Positions 44,541 through 55,672 of a DNA stretch of 64,000 bases are shown in pieces (the stretch's first letter is position 1; each line of letters opens with the position of its first letter). Source of the stretch: Pratylenchus scribneri (taxonomy: Eukaryota > Nematoda > Chromadorea > Rhabditida > Pratylenchidae); contig JAQSEB010000008.1 of assembly GCA_030063045.1 (NCBI GenBank), positions 1,488,001-1,552,000 on the forward strand. The letters run 5' to 3'. The position numbers were made by a program, and so were the translations under genes. Under the pieces are notes generated by a model that made no database searches, was not told the DNA's origin, and was given only the letters and a program-made list of their open reading frames with translations.

Positions 44541-46383
44541 ATGCAACGATTAGCAGGACAACAGCAGCAAAATACCAATCAAATGCCGCCGCAACAAATG
44601 CGTTATGTATCCGGAGGAACTCCCCATCCACAAGCGATTGCAAGTCAGCATCGACGACCTTTTATTGGGCAAATGCAACAAATTGCGCAACAACAACAGC
44701 AAATGGGCAGACAATCAAATTATATGGGCGGCAATGTTAGGAAGAAAAGACGTTTTGCCGACCGCGTAATTTCACCAGAGGTTTTTTCGATTAAAAAATT
44801 AAAATAATTGTAATATCAATCCAGATTCGCACACTTGTTCCTGAAGCCGATGCTTATATGGGATTATTAACTTATGAGCAAAAATTGGATTCATTGATTT
44901 CACGAAAGAAAATGGAAATTCAAGAAGCACTCAAACGACCATTGAAAATAAAGCGAAAATTACGAATTTATGTTTCGCATTCTTTTGTGCCAGGGAAAGA
45001 ACCAGAGGTTAGTTTTGGGAACTTTATTTTTGGAGAAAAATATTAACCAAATTTTTTAGAGGGAAACCGACGAAGGTGTTATTCCGATGTGGGAATTGCG
45101 AGTGGAAGGTCGACTCTTGGATGATCCACAACAACAATCGCAGCCGCAGATTGCAAGTTCAAATCCACTAAGTTCACTTCAACAACGAGCAATGCTGATG
45201 CAACCAAAACGCAAATTCAGCTCATTTTTTAAAAGTCTTGTCATTGAATTGGATAAAAATATTTATGGGCCGGATAATCATTTGGTTGAATGGCACCGAA
45301 CTCCACAAACCGGCGAAACCGATGGATTTCAAGTTTGAATATTCATTTTAATACCAAAACATTTTTGGATATTTTAGGTGAAACGCCCTGGAAATATGGA
45401 CGTAAAATGTACCATTCTCTTGCTGCTGGACCATCAGCCAATGAAATTCAAACTTCATCCGCGTCTTGCAAAATTGCTTGGAATTCCAATCGAAACTAGA
45501 GCAAAAATCATCGAAGCATTGTGGCAATATATTAAAACGCATAAATTGCAGGTTTGATTTAATGTAATTTATTTATTAATGAATGTTTTTGAAGGATTCC
45601 ACCGACCATGATGTCATAAATTGTGATCATTATTTGGAGCAAGTATTCAATTGCCAAAAAATGCGATTCATGGAAGTGCCCCAACGGCTTCAACACTTAT
45701 TGCAGCAGCCGGACCCGCTGGTGATTCATCATTTGATCAAATGGGACGGCGGAATCAATTCTTCCACCACTTCATCTTCAAATGGGGAAAATGGCAACAA
45801 AAATTCGGAATGTTATGATGTAAATTTGGAATGTAAATTCATTATTTTTAATTATTTTGATATTTGACAGATTGATGTGGAATTGGATGATCCAGTGAAG
45901 CAAATGCAATCCGTTTTTATGCAATCCAATTCAAATATTCAAGAAATTATGGCATACGATCATAAGGTTCATTCATTTATTACAATTTATTTGTTCCTTT
46001 TTTATTTAAGATATTCGAAATAATCGACAATATAAATGAACTGAAACATAAACGCGAATTTTTTGCTGCCTTTGCCGAAAATCCACAACAATTTGTGCAA
46101 AATTGGCTGATCTCTCAGAGCAAAGATCTCAAGGTTTAAAAATATTCAAAATTTTATTTTAATTATAATTTCAGAATTTGGGCGACGGGCCTTCAACTTC
46201 ATATGAAAGCGAATTGGAGCGAAGAGCCGAGAAATATGTTTCACCAGATATTGAGGAGGGCGTATATCGATATATGTAAATTATTAAAAGAAATAATTGA
46301 GATTAAAATGAATCAATTTTAGTTATGGAAAAGTTCAGCAAAAGCGTTTTTTGCTCGAGGAAAACTTTGGAATCCGAGGATAA
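44541..46383 (+). CDS. SMARCD/BAF60 subunit of the SWI/SNF complex
   Basis: The product starts with a Gln/Met-rich region ([20 protein letters not shown]), then the BAF60 block [52 protein letters not shown]. The [25 protein letters not shown] string [20 protein letters not shown] is typical. The SWIB/MDM2 domain follows: [39 protein letters not shown], then [20 protein letters not shown]. The C-terminus ([24 protein letters not shown]) ends [14 protein letters not shown]60 links nucleosome remodelling to transcription factors in the nucleus. C. elegans has swsn-2.1 (ham-3) and swsn-2.2; which one this is cannot be told. It is convergent with POLD2, with 365 nt between stops. Confidence 0.95.
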
Positions 46384-46747
46384 AGAATAAAAGAATTTTT
46401 TGGGCATAATTTTGATTTGAATGCAATTATTTGGAAAAGGATTTTGATTAAACTTTGCTATTTTATTTAATTGATAAACATTTAAATTGCTAAAATGGTT
46501 TATTGGCTTTTTTCTTTACTCCTCACTCCTCAAATAGGTAATCACATTCGGAATTATTTAAAAGGGGGTAATTCCATTGAAAGTAATTTCTGGATTTCAT
46601 TCTAGTAAAAAGAATGATTTAAATAATTCAATAAAAAAATTCAACAAATTCAATTTTATCAAAAAATAAATTAAGAGTGAAAATAAATCAAAAATGGTAA
46701 TGGGAGATCGTCAAATGAATATTTAATCTAATTGAAATATTGGTTGA

Positions 46748-48557
46748 TTAATTCTCCATTGGTTCATCGGTCCTTTCTTCTCCTTCCTCATCTTTCTCCA
46801 AATCCAAATTGAATGAATACGGCATCGCCTGGAGTGTACGCAAATTCAAAAGAATGGCCTCAAATGTTTCACAAAATTTTGGGACGGCCAAAAGGAGACA
46901 TCTATGAATTAAGGGGATTAATTAGACATTTGGAGAATATTTGCCCATTTCTCTGCTAACCTTTTTCCGCTGTTCGCTCCATTTTTTCCTCCATCGCCAT
47001 CCACCAATGAATCGACCATTTTAATGCCAAATTCCGGTTGATTTCCACAAAAATAAATGTGCGGCATTTGCTCGATGATGAGTGGATCGCGTGCTCCAAA
47101 GGGGAAACCATCCAATGTTTCGGGCACAGTCGGGAATACATGGCCAAATTTCAATGTTCGTTCCATTCGATCCATTGCCGTATTGTCGCGGGTCAATCGG
47201 CCCAAATCATTCACATTTTGACCTGAAAATTGAATTAATTATTAAATTGTGGTAATTTTTGACCAACCTGAAGTGCCCAAAAATTGTAGGCCACCAATGG
47301 AAAATGCATATGGATTAGTGACGGCATTGAGCATCGGTCGAAATTTCTCGGCCGCCTCAAAAACAACCCAAGGCACCGGTTGTTGGGGAATTGCACATTG
47401 GACAGGGTCATTGGCGCCAGGCATCAAATCCACTGGCAAATTTTGCTTAAAATGGGATTTTAAAATGAATTAATTGTTTTTGTTCCTTACCATGAATCGA
47501 AGAAGATATCTGTCAATTGCACTAAAACATTCCAAATCAGCTTCGTGGTCCATGGAAATGTTGGCAACTTTTTTCCATTGGATTGCATCATTCTGAAATG
47601 AAAATAATTAATCAATAATTAACCAATAATAGATTAATTCGCATACGGGTTGATTCAGTTGGACCCAATCACCGGCAATGATCAACCGAGCAATATTTTG
47701 GACAATTTGGCATTCCTGAAATAAAATAAATTCACTTCAAATTTTCTAAAAAAATAACCTCCTCATCGTCTGCTGGCACCACCATCCCATTTATCCATTT
47801 TTGAAAGGCGTCCAATGCCATCCGAATCTTATAGGATTTTGCAACATTGCTACTCAAGGAAATACCCGAAATAAAAACCAAATAACTGGAAAATATAGAA
47901 TTTGTTGATGTGTAAAATTTTGAACAAACCAATCCTTCTCGATCAATGGCCATGGAATTTGTGGAGCCAATTCGGGCAAAATAACATTTTTTACGCTGAA
48001 TTCGTCCGTTCCCTCTTCCTGGCTTCCATATATTCCAATTGTGTCGCCTGTCACGTAATGATGTTTGTGGATATTTCCGACCAGTTTTAGCACCTTAATT
48101 TCTTTTAAATTTAATAATTGCATTATTAAAATAACCTGTTGACTTTCCTCAAATTCGAGCAAATCTTCATCATCAGTTAAATTCGTGGATGGCATTTTTA
48201 AGAATTTTTCTTGGAAATTTGAATCATCCGCAAATTCGTAAAGCACACTTTGTCGAAATTTCATTCTTTTGAACACGGTTCCCACAACTAAAACATCCTT
48301 TTCGTTGCCATTTCGCGAGCTAAGTTCATTAAGAACCGTCAACTTTTCAACACCTAAAAATTGAATTTATAATTAATTTAGGAATTTTTCAAACCTAAAA
48401 TTCTCTGCGCATTTTTAATCAATCGTTCCTTGAACAATCCGGATCGAATTTTATAAAGATGAATGTATTGGCGTCTGGCAAATTTGTTTCCATCCTCTTT
48501 ATTTAGACGATAAATTTGCGATTCATTTTTATAAGGTAATTCAATACGTTGATGCAT
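46748..48557 (-). CDS. pold2: DNA polymerase delta subunit 2 (POLD2)
   Basis: Minus strand, start 48557, stop at 46750-46748. The N-terminal OB-type region has [54 protein letters not shown]. The calcineurin-like, catalytically dead phosphatase region shows [77 protein letters not shown]. These strings follow human POLD2 (VDVMPGEFDPTN, VTNPYxxxIDGVRFLGTSGQN, PHVYFCGN). POLD2 holds the catalytic subunit in the nuclear replicative polymerase and also sits in Pol zeta. The C-terminus is acidic ([16 protein letters not shown]). Its start is 255 nt from the WBP4 start, so the two may share a promoter region. Confidence 0.94.
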
Positions 48558-48811
48558 CTTTAGATTTTAATGGGAATATTAAAATGCTCGTTTTTCATCT
48601 TAAAAAGGTTCACTTCTCGCAACAATTAATGAGGAGGATTGAGCGATTAAGGAGGAATATTCATCTAAATTTGAAATACTATTTTTGGCATTCCATTATA
48701 TAGAGGATAGAATGTCATTATTGATCAAAAAATTAAAATTTTTATTTTTCTGAATTTTTTTTATTTTTTGACATTTTTCGACCGGCATTCTTCTAGTTTA
48801 ATCGTTGGAAT

Positions 48812-50429
48812 ATGACTGAATATTGGAAATCATACGCCAAGAAGTTTTGCGAGATTTGCAAGGTATTTATTTTTTTAATTTTCCATTAAATTGATTAATA
48901 TTTTAGTGCTGGTATGCGGACAATAAAATCAGCATTGAACGCCATGAGCAGGGCGACCGGCATAAAGCAATGGTACAGCAACGTCTAAGGGAAGGTGCTA
49001 AAAAGGCCAAAGACAAGGAAGTGGCCGATCACGATTTGAGGATGACAATTTTCGCAATGGAACAGTCGGCGAGAGCCAGCATGGGAATTGGAGATGGAAA
49101 AAGAAAAAGAGAAGTGCCAAGCGCAACGGAAGAACCGGAAAGGGTAGAATTGCAAAGCAGCGGAAGAACAGCAGAATTATTGGATCCAGTCAAGGAGGAA
49201 TTAAGAGAGCAGAAAAGGAAGGTTAGCATTAAAAATAAATTACAAAATTTACATTAAATTTAGTTGAAAGAATTGAAGAAAAAATCGAAGCAATCACAAC
49301 TTTGGATTGACGATGAAGTGAAAAAAGAGGAAGGAGAAGATGAATGTGGAACAACGGCCGTGGAAGTGGAATGGGTTCAGGCAGAAACACCCGGCGGTGT
49401 TCGATATTATTGGCACATTTTCAATGGAGGTTGGTTTATTTTAATTAAAAATCGAGCACTCATTCATTTCCTTCCAGAAACTCGTTGGGACCAGCCCGCT
49501 CATTTCTACACCGCGGAGGAATATGCAGAAAAATATGCCGAAATTGCGGCTGAAATTGCAGCAAAAAACCAATTAATTGCCGCCACATCAAATTCAACAT
49601 CCTCTTCATTTGGAGCAGCCATCCCTTTAGGAAAAATAGAACAATCGGTAATAATTTGATTAATTTTAAAATAAATTTTTTCCAGAATTCTCAAATGATG
49701 ATTTCGCCACATTTTGCGCCCCAAATGACAATTCCAAAGCAGAAGAATCAATCGGAATTTGATGGTTCAAAGCAGAGGCCGAATAAACGAGAATTTAATG
49801 AGGAGAAGGTGGAATTGAGCAAGGAGGAACGAAGAAGGATAAAACGCGAAAGACGGGCAATGGCCGAGGCTGAAGGTAATTTTTTAATCTGATGATGAAT
49901 TTATCATTAAAAATAGATACAAATCAAATGCCGGATGGTCTTGTGGAAATGAAAAGAGAAGAGGAAGAGAAAATGCCAATTGCCATCCTCAACAATGACA
50001 ATAATGCACCAATAATTGATGGAAATGGAAATGGTGGGCATCATCCATTAGGTCCATGGATTCCAGTGAAGAAGAAGGAAGAGGCACCACCACCAAAACT
50101 GACAGAGTAAATTTAATTAAAAAATACTTAAATTTAATTAATTTAGCCTTGAACAATGCAATCAACAGCAGAAAGGAATGAAAAAGCAAAAACGTTTTGA
50201 TGATTTGCCGGAACAGGAATATGGACCGGGAACAAGTGCACTGGCCAATGCATCAGCCGAATTGTTGGAAATTGCGGAAATGGACCCGGAAGAATTGGCA
50301 TTCAAAAGCAAGGAGGCACCAGCGATTGAATTGGGCGGAAAGAAGAAATCCTCAAAAATTGTTGGATTTAGAAAACCGGCAGGGGCCGCATCAAAATCAC
50401 TTCGAATTCGACCATCACACCAAAATTAA
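48812..50429 (+). CDS. wbp4: WW domain-binding protein 4 (FBP21), spliceosomal
   Basis: The start at 48812 follows TTCTAG by 16 nt. The N-terminus MTEYWKSYAKKFCEICKCWY continues ADNKISIERHEQGDRH and forms the U1-type C2H2 zinc finger (C-x2-C, then H-x5-H) of WBP4. A charged coiled region follows. One WW domain is seen: WVQAETPGGVRYYWHIFNG|ETRWDQPAHF. Human WBP4 has two WW domains; only one is visible here. The C-terminus keeps LGPWIPVKKKEEAPPP and the end RFDDLPEQEYGP, KIVGFRKPAGAASKSLRIR. WBP4 binds proline-rich splicing factors in activated spliceosomes. MRPS15 follows on the same strand after 141 nt, so the two likely form an operon. Confidence 0.9.
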
Positions 50430-50558
50430 ATTTTTATAATGCCACATTTTTTATTTGATAAATTTATTCATTTTTTAGTCAAATTTACGTTTATTTGATT
50501 TATTAAAACAATTTCAATTTATTTTATTTTTCAAAATAATTTGCCTCTAATAAAATTT

Positions 50559-50563
50559 TACAG
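50559..50563 (+). promoter_or_regulatory. Likely trans-splice acceptor between wbp4 and mrps15
   Basis: TTACAG ends at 50563, 134 nt after the wbp4 stop and 8 nt before the mrps15 start. The spacing and short leader are typical of an operon junction in nematodes. Confidence 0.6.
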
Positions 50564-50570
50564 TCAAAAA

Positions 50571-51889
50571 ATGCTCACAAATTTGCGTAATTTCCATCCA
50601 ATTTGTTCATCATCCACTCCAATTATTTCCTTCATCATTCAATGCCGTCTATTCCATCCCAGTGCCCACCAAAAACATGGCATTTATCCATTTTTCAACA
50701 AACATAAGCCGGTGACCGATCCAAAACGTCAAGATCCGGACTATTTTGAGAAAGAAGCGGAAAAAGTTCCATTAAGTAAGCAAAAAATACTAATTTTTAT
50801 TCAATAATTATTTATGCAGATTCGCGCTATACTGATGAATTGAAACGAATTTGGGAGGAGAAAATTGGCAGTGAACGGGAACTGATATTCAAAGCACCGG
50901 ATCGATTGATTGGCATTCGAAATGTTCGATCATCGGAGGAATTTGGACTGCCAAAATTGGATTTGAGCAAACCACGGCTGGATTGGGCCGGAATCGATGC
51001 ATTGGAGGGAGCACCACCGGAAGTGAAGAAAATTTACAGTCTTGAACATGGGAGTAGCGGAGACCTCAGCGCCGCATGGAAAACGTATGAAATAAAATTA
51101 AGATGGATATTAAATAATTAATTTTTTCCATTTTTTCAGAGAATTGATGAAAAAAGTGAGATTTGATGAATTGGATGGAAAATCATTGCCAGCAAAAAGT
51201 AAGCAAAAAAAGAACATTTTGACTAATTCTTTCTAATTAAGTTGCATGGGCCACGGCCGTTATTCGAAAATGGAGCCAAGAATATGCCCGAAATGAGGTG
51301 GCCAGGAAAAGGCTTAAATATGGGCGGATGCGTCCCCGGGCCACGTGGATTTCGCAGCCACTTTATTTGATGATCAACCATCGGAGGAAATTGTTACGGT
51401 TGCTGAGAGAAGCCAGCGAGGAAGATTTTCAACGGGTGATCGCCGAATTGAAAATTGCATTCCATGTGGAGAAGGAAAGGGACCATGTAAAGACGAGAAA
51501 GGTTTGTATGGGAAATATTAATGGGTCTAAATTAGAGGTTTTTTATAAATTAAATTATTTTCAATTTAAATTAAAATAATTTATAATTAATTCCATCCCC
51601 TCATTCATAGGCATGGTCCGAAGCTCAATTGAAACGACGAATTGTGCTGGAAAAGGAACGTCAATTGGCTGAATTGCACCAAAAAATGATGGAAGGTCGG
51701 GAGGAGAGGACAAAACAAATTGATGAGGAAATGGCCAGCATGGAGGAGGAAGAACGTCAAATTCTGGCCAAACTTCATCAATTGGACATTATTGAGGGAA
51801 AAACAGTGGCAAATGTTGTGGGCAAATATATTCCAGACTATGTGGGAGAATTCAAGGCATTTGCCGAGAATGGACGATTTTTCTTTTGA
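50571..51889 (+). CDS. mrps15: Mitochondrial ribosomal protein S15 (uS15m)
   Basis: The N-terminus (MLTNLRNFHPICSS, CRLFHPSAHQKHG) is a likely mitochondrial presequence. A long metazoan-type N-terminal extension follows (DLSKPRLDWAGIDALEGAPP). The uS15 core is seen at about 51,290-51,460: MRPRATWISQPLYLMINHRR, KLLRLLREASEEDFQRVIAE, which matches the LIxxRRKLLxxLRxxxxxxYxxVxxxL signature. A charged coiled-coil tail ends EFKAFAENGRFFF. It belongs to the small subunit of the mitochondrial ribosome, where it binds 12S rRNA. It is probably the second gene of an operon with wbp4. Confidence 0.9.
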
Positions 51890-52165
51890 TTTTTTTTATT
51901 TTGTTCACTATTTTTATCATTTTTAAATTTTATTTGAATAAATTTATGAAATTATTCCACAAATTATGTTGTATTTTCTTTGCAAAGGATTTGCAAAGTT
52001 CTAGGAGATCAAAAAAAACACTTTATTAAATTAATTAGAATCACAAAAAAGAATATCATAAAAAATATTTTATTTTTCCAATGCATCCAAAAAATCAGAT
52101 ACAAATATATTGTTTATTTGTTTTCTGCTGGACATCAACCCTCAATTCAATATTATTTCTTTCAT

Positions 52166-54600
52166 TCACAAAGTTGGTGAGTTCGTTGTTCTGTCCGGCA
52201 AAAATGCAACCGGTAATGGTTGTTTCCTCTTCTTTCCCGAATTTGGTCCTTCTCCCTTCAATGCCATTGCGGTCGCTGTTGTTCCAATTTTCTTCAATTT
52301 TTCCCCTTTGATCACTCTTTCCACCTCTTGCTTATTCAATGTTTCATATTCGAGCAGGGCTTCGGCCAAATTTCGATGTTCATCCTGAATTAAATTTAAT
52401 TCAATAAATGGCCCAATTCCTTTCACTACTAACCTTATGGTTAATCAACAATTGTTTGGCCCGTTCATAGGATTCCGCCAAAACTCGTTTAATTTCCTCA
52501 TCAATTTCGTTGCTGGTGTGCGGTCCACGGCCAAATGCGCCCAATTCCTGATCCCGCACCGGCGATGTGAAGTCCCTTAGCCAAAAATATTTAGAGGATA
52601 TTGCAAAAAAAAAAAATAAAAACCTGAGCCCAACTCGACCGCTCATTCCGAACATTTTGACCATACTTTCGGCCAGCGCCGTTGCTTTTTTTAAGTCGTC
52701 GCTTGCTCCCGTTGTGATGTTTTCCTCGCCAAATATCAACTCTTCGGCCACTCGACCTCCCATGCAAACGTCCATGGCCGCCAACATTTGTGCCTTCGTC
52801 TGCTGAAGTAGATCCTTTTCCGGTAATTGGGAGGTCTAAAATTAAGAGATGAAAAAAATCCACAAAATTGAATATATTTTACGTGTCCAAGTGAACCGCC
52901 GCGGGGAATGATGGTCACTTTATGGAGAGGATGCGCATTTTTCGTAAACATTGCAACAATTGCATGACCGGCTTCATGATAGGCTAAATTAAATATATTA
53001 TTGATTAATTTCAATTTGAAATAATTTTATGAAACATATTTACAATTCCTATTCCCCCCACCCCCATTCATTCTAAATTCCCACTACTTTAATAAACACA
53101 AAACCTGTATTTCGATTTGCCTCTTCGTCCGGATGTCTTCCCTTCAGCCTTGGTGGTCCCATCATAATTCGATCGCGTGCCTCATCCAATTGTTTCATTG
53201 TCACTTTCTTCAGTCCTTCGCTGGCTGCTTTCAATGCCGCCTGATTGACCATATTCTCGATTCCGGCACCAGTGAATCCGTAGGTGCCCTTGGCCAATTT
53301 GATTGGATCGCAATGCTCATCTTTGACTATTTTGTCCAAATAGAGTCTAAAATGTGGAATTGTTGAGTGAATAAATTGGAATGAAAAACTCACTGGAAAA
53401 TGTCGCGTCTGCCGGCCAAATCTGGGATTGGAACATGAACTTGGACATCGAATCTGCCGGGGCGGAGGAGGGCCGAATCGAGATGTTCTTGTTTGTTGGT
53501 GGCCCCAATCACGATGACTCCCTCATTTTGCACAAATCCATCCATTTCCGACAATAATTGATTGATGGTTTGATTGGCATATGGATGCATTGAGCTGGAT
53601 GTACGCTTGGCACCGACAGAGTCGATTTCATCGATGAAAATCACACAGGGAGCATGGGCTTTGGCCTTTTCTGAAAAATATTTTTTTAATTGAATTGATA
53701 GCATGATAGGAAATGAACTTACTAAACAATTCACGCACTCGTCTTGCACCTTGGCCAACAAGAATTTCGTCGAATTCGGAACCGGAAGTATGGAAAAATG
53801 GAACACTTGCTTCGCCGGCGATTGCCCTGGCCAACAATGTTTTGCCTGTCCCCGGTGGTCCAACCAACAGAACTCCCTTTGGCAGCCGGGCGCCCAAATG
53901 TGTGTATTTGTCAGGATTGCGCAAATAATCCACAACTTCTTGCAATTCCAATTTGGCTTCATCAATTCCGCGGACATCATCAAATGTGACATTCACTTCA
54001 TTCTCAATTGTAAAGGAAAAACCGCCAAAATTGACGAGCACACCACCCTTTTTCATTTTGGTAACTGTTCATGAAAAAGGAAGGGAATATGAAATAAACA
54101 AATTTTATAAGAGCGACTCACCGAGATAAATAACTACAAATGAGGAAAATATTGCGAAGATGAAAGCCTTGCGCACAATTCTACCGGCCGCCCGTTGTGC
54201 GGAAAATTCATCCTTTTTTGACTCAAATCCACTTGCGTAAATTGCTCGTATGAACCCGGCCTAAAATATTTTATGGATAATTAAAAAATAAATTTTGTTT
54301 TACATTGTAAGCTCGTTTTGCTTCCTCATTCAATTTGTCCATTTCCGCTTTGTAATCTTCGTAGGTGTCAATTTTTGCTGACTAAAAATTACAATATTTT
54401 ATTAGGAACAATCAACCATTTGCACAAACCTTGTTTCCTCCAAATTGAAACATATTCTTCCATGTCGGAGGAGTTGATGTTGGCGCTGATGTTCCGGTAG
54501 CCCCAGCTCTTCGAAATCCGCCAGAGCGTGAATTATGAAATGCGCAAATTTGTTGGATATTTTGGGGTGGAATGGCCAATCGTGAGAGCATTCTTAACAT
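52166..54600 (-). CDS. yme1l: Mitochondrial i-AAA protease YME1L
   Basis: Minus strand, start at 54600, stop at 52168-52166. A presequence ([20 protein letters not shown]) leads to a matrix/helix region and a single membrane segment ([17 protein letters not shown]). The AAA+ module has [20 protein letters not shown], Walker A GPPGTGKT, pore loop-like [20 protein letters not shown], Walker [16 protein letters not shown], and the second region of homology [19 protein letters not shown]. The zinc site is [12 protein letters not shown] (HEAGH), with the third ligand Asp expected in [14 protein letters not shown]. The C-terminus has [19 protein letters not shown] [20 protein letters not shown]. 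It degrades unfolded and short-lived proteins of the inner membrane on the intermembrane-space side. All catalytic residues are present. Confidence 0.97.
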
Positions 54601-55672
54601 ATGTTGGTTGAAGTTCTTCTCAATTTCAATAAATTAATTAGAAACAATCTAAGATAAGGCAATAAATCAAAAGAATATTATAATTTATTAGGTATTTTGA
54701 TTGATAGGATTATGAATGAATTAAATATTTATAGCAAAGTTTTAAAAGCTATAAGCTAAGCTCTATTTCCCCAAAAGCAAGTTAAATGCAATTTATTTTT
54801 TGTTTTCGAAATGTTTCCAAATTAAATACATGCAAAATGGAAAGTTAAATGATGTGATTGCTAGTGTATGATTTGAGGTTTGGTTTTCGTTGATTGGTTT
54901 CGGTTTGCAAGCTTCTTTTGCTTCGTCTTTGTTCGTGCTTTGTTGTGCGGTAAAAGATTATGATAAAATTGGAGAATAAAAAGAAAAAAACATTTTGGAC
55001 ATTTTATCCCAAATCATAATGCCATTAATTTATAATATTGAATATTTAAATTTAGACGAATACCCCTTTTTTCTCTCATACAGAATAAAAATTCCCTCAA
55101 GGCTCAAGGGGCTCAAGGTTTATTATTGGAATAATTTGTTTTAAAAACAAAATTTTTATAATGAAAGCAAACTGTTTTGTGAAATTGTATAAATAATAAT
55201 TATGTTTTTTCTTTAAAATTCTCTTAAAAATGCCTCATATCCTGGGCCTTTCAATTTCTTTCCGATAAATGAACAACAGAGAGAACCTTTCGTATTTGCA
55301 TATAATTGCGCGCTTGGCTTGGTCTCTCTTCTATCTTCCTTTGAGCAAAAGAAATTGTTTTCCATTCAATAATTTGTTTTTTGCAATTTCCCCCAAAGTA
55401 ATTCGATCAATCCAAATTATCTCCCCAAAATGGTTTCCCCGTTAATACACACCAATTCGACCATTCACAATTGATCTCTCCCCGAAAAGAAAAACCCAAA
55501 AATGAATGGAGAATGTGGTTTAATATAGATTGATGGGCAAAAACATTTGAAAAAGCAGCGGTGACCGCCGAATGTATTCATCCTCAATCAGCAGTTATTC
55601 TTCCCATCATAATTGAGTGGCTCTTTCTCAATCAAATTGTCCTCCATTAAATTGGCCATTTAATTAATTAAA
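54601..55672. other. Divergent intergenic region between yme1l and the TRPM gene
   Basis: About 1.07 kb with no coding signal. It holds hairpin motif copy 3 (54990-55027, minus strand) and short direct repeats of GGCTCAAGG (55102-55120). Confidence 0.6.
54990..55027 (-). promoter_or_regulatory. Dispersed hairpin motif, copy 3 (upstream of yme1l)
   Basis: Read on the minus strand: ATGGCATTATGATTTGGGAT then AAAATGTCCAAAATG. It matches copies 1 and 2 over the TGGCATTAT and TTTGGGATAAAATGTCCAA blocks. It lies about 390 nt upstream of the yme1l start, in the gene's orientation. Confidence 0.5.
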
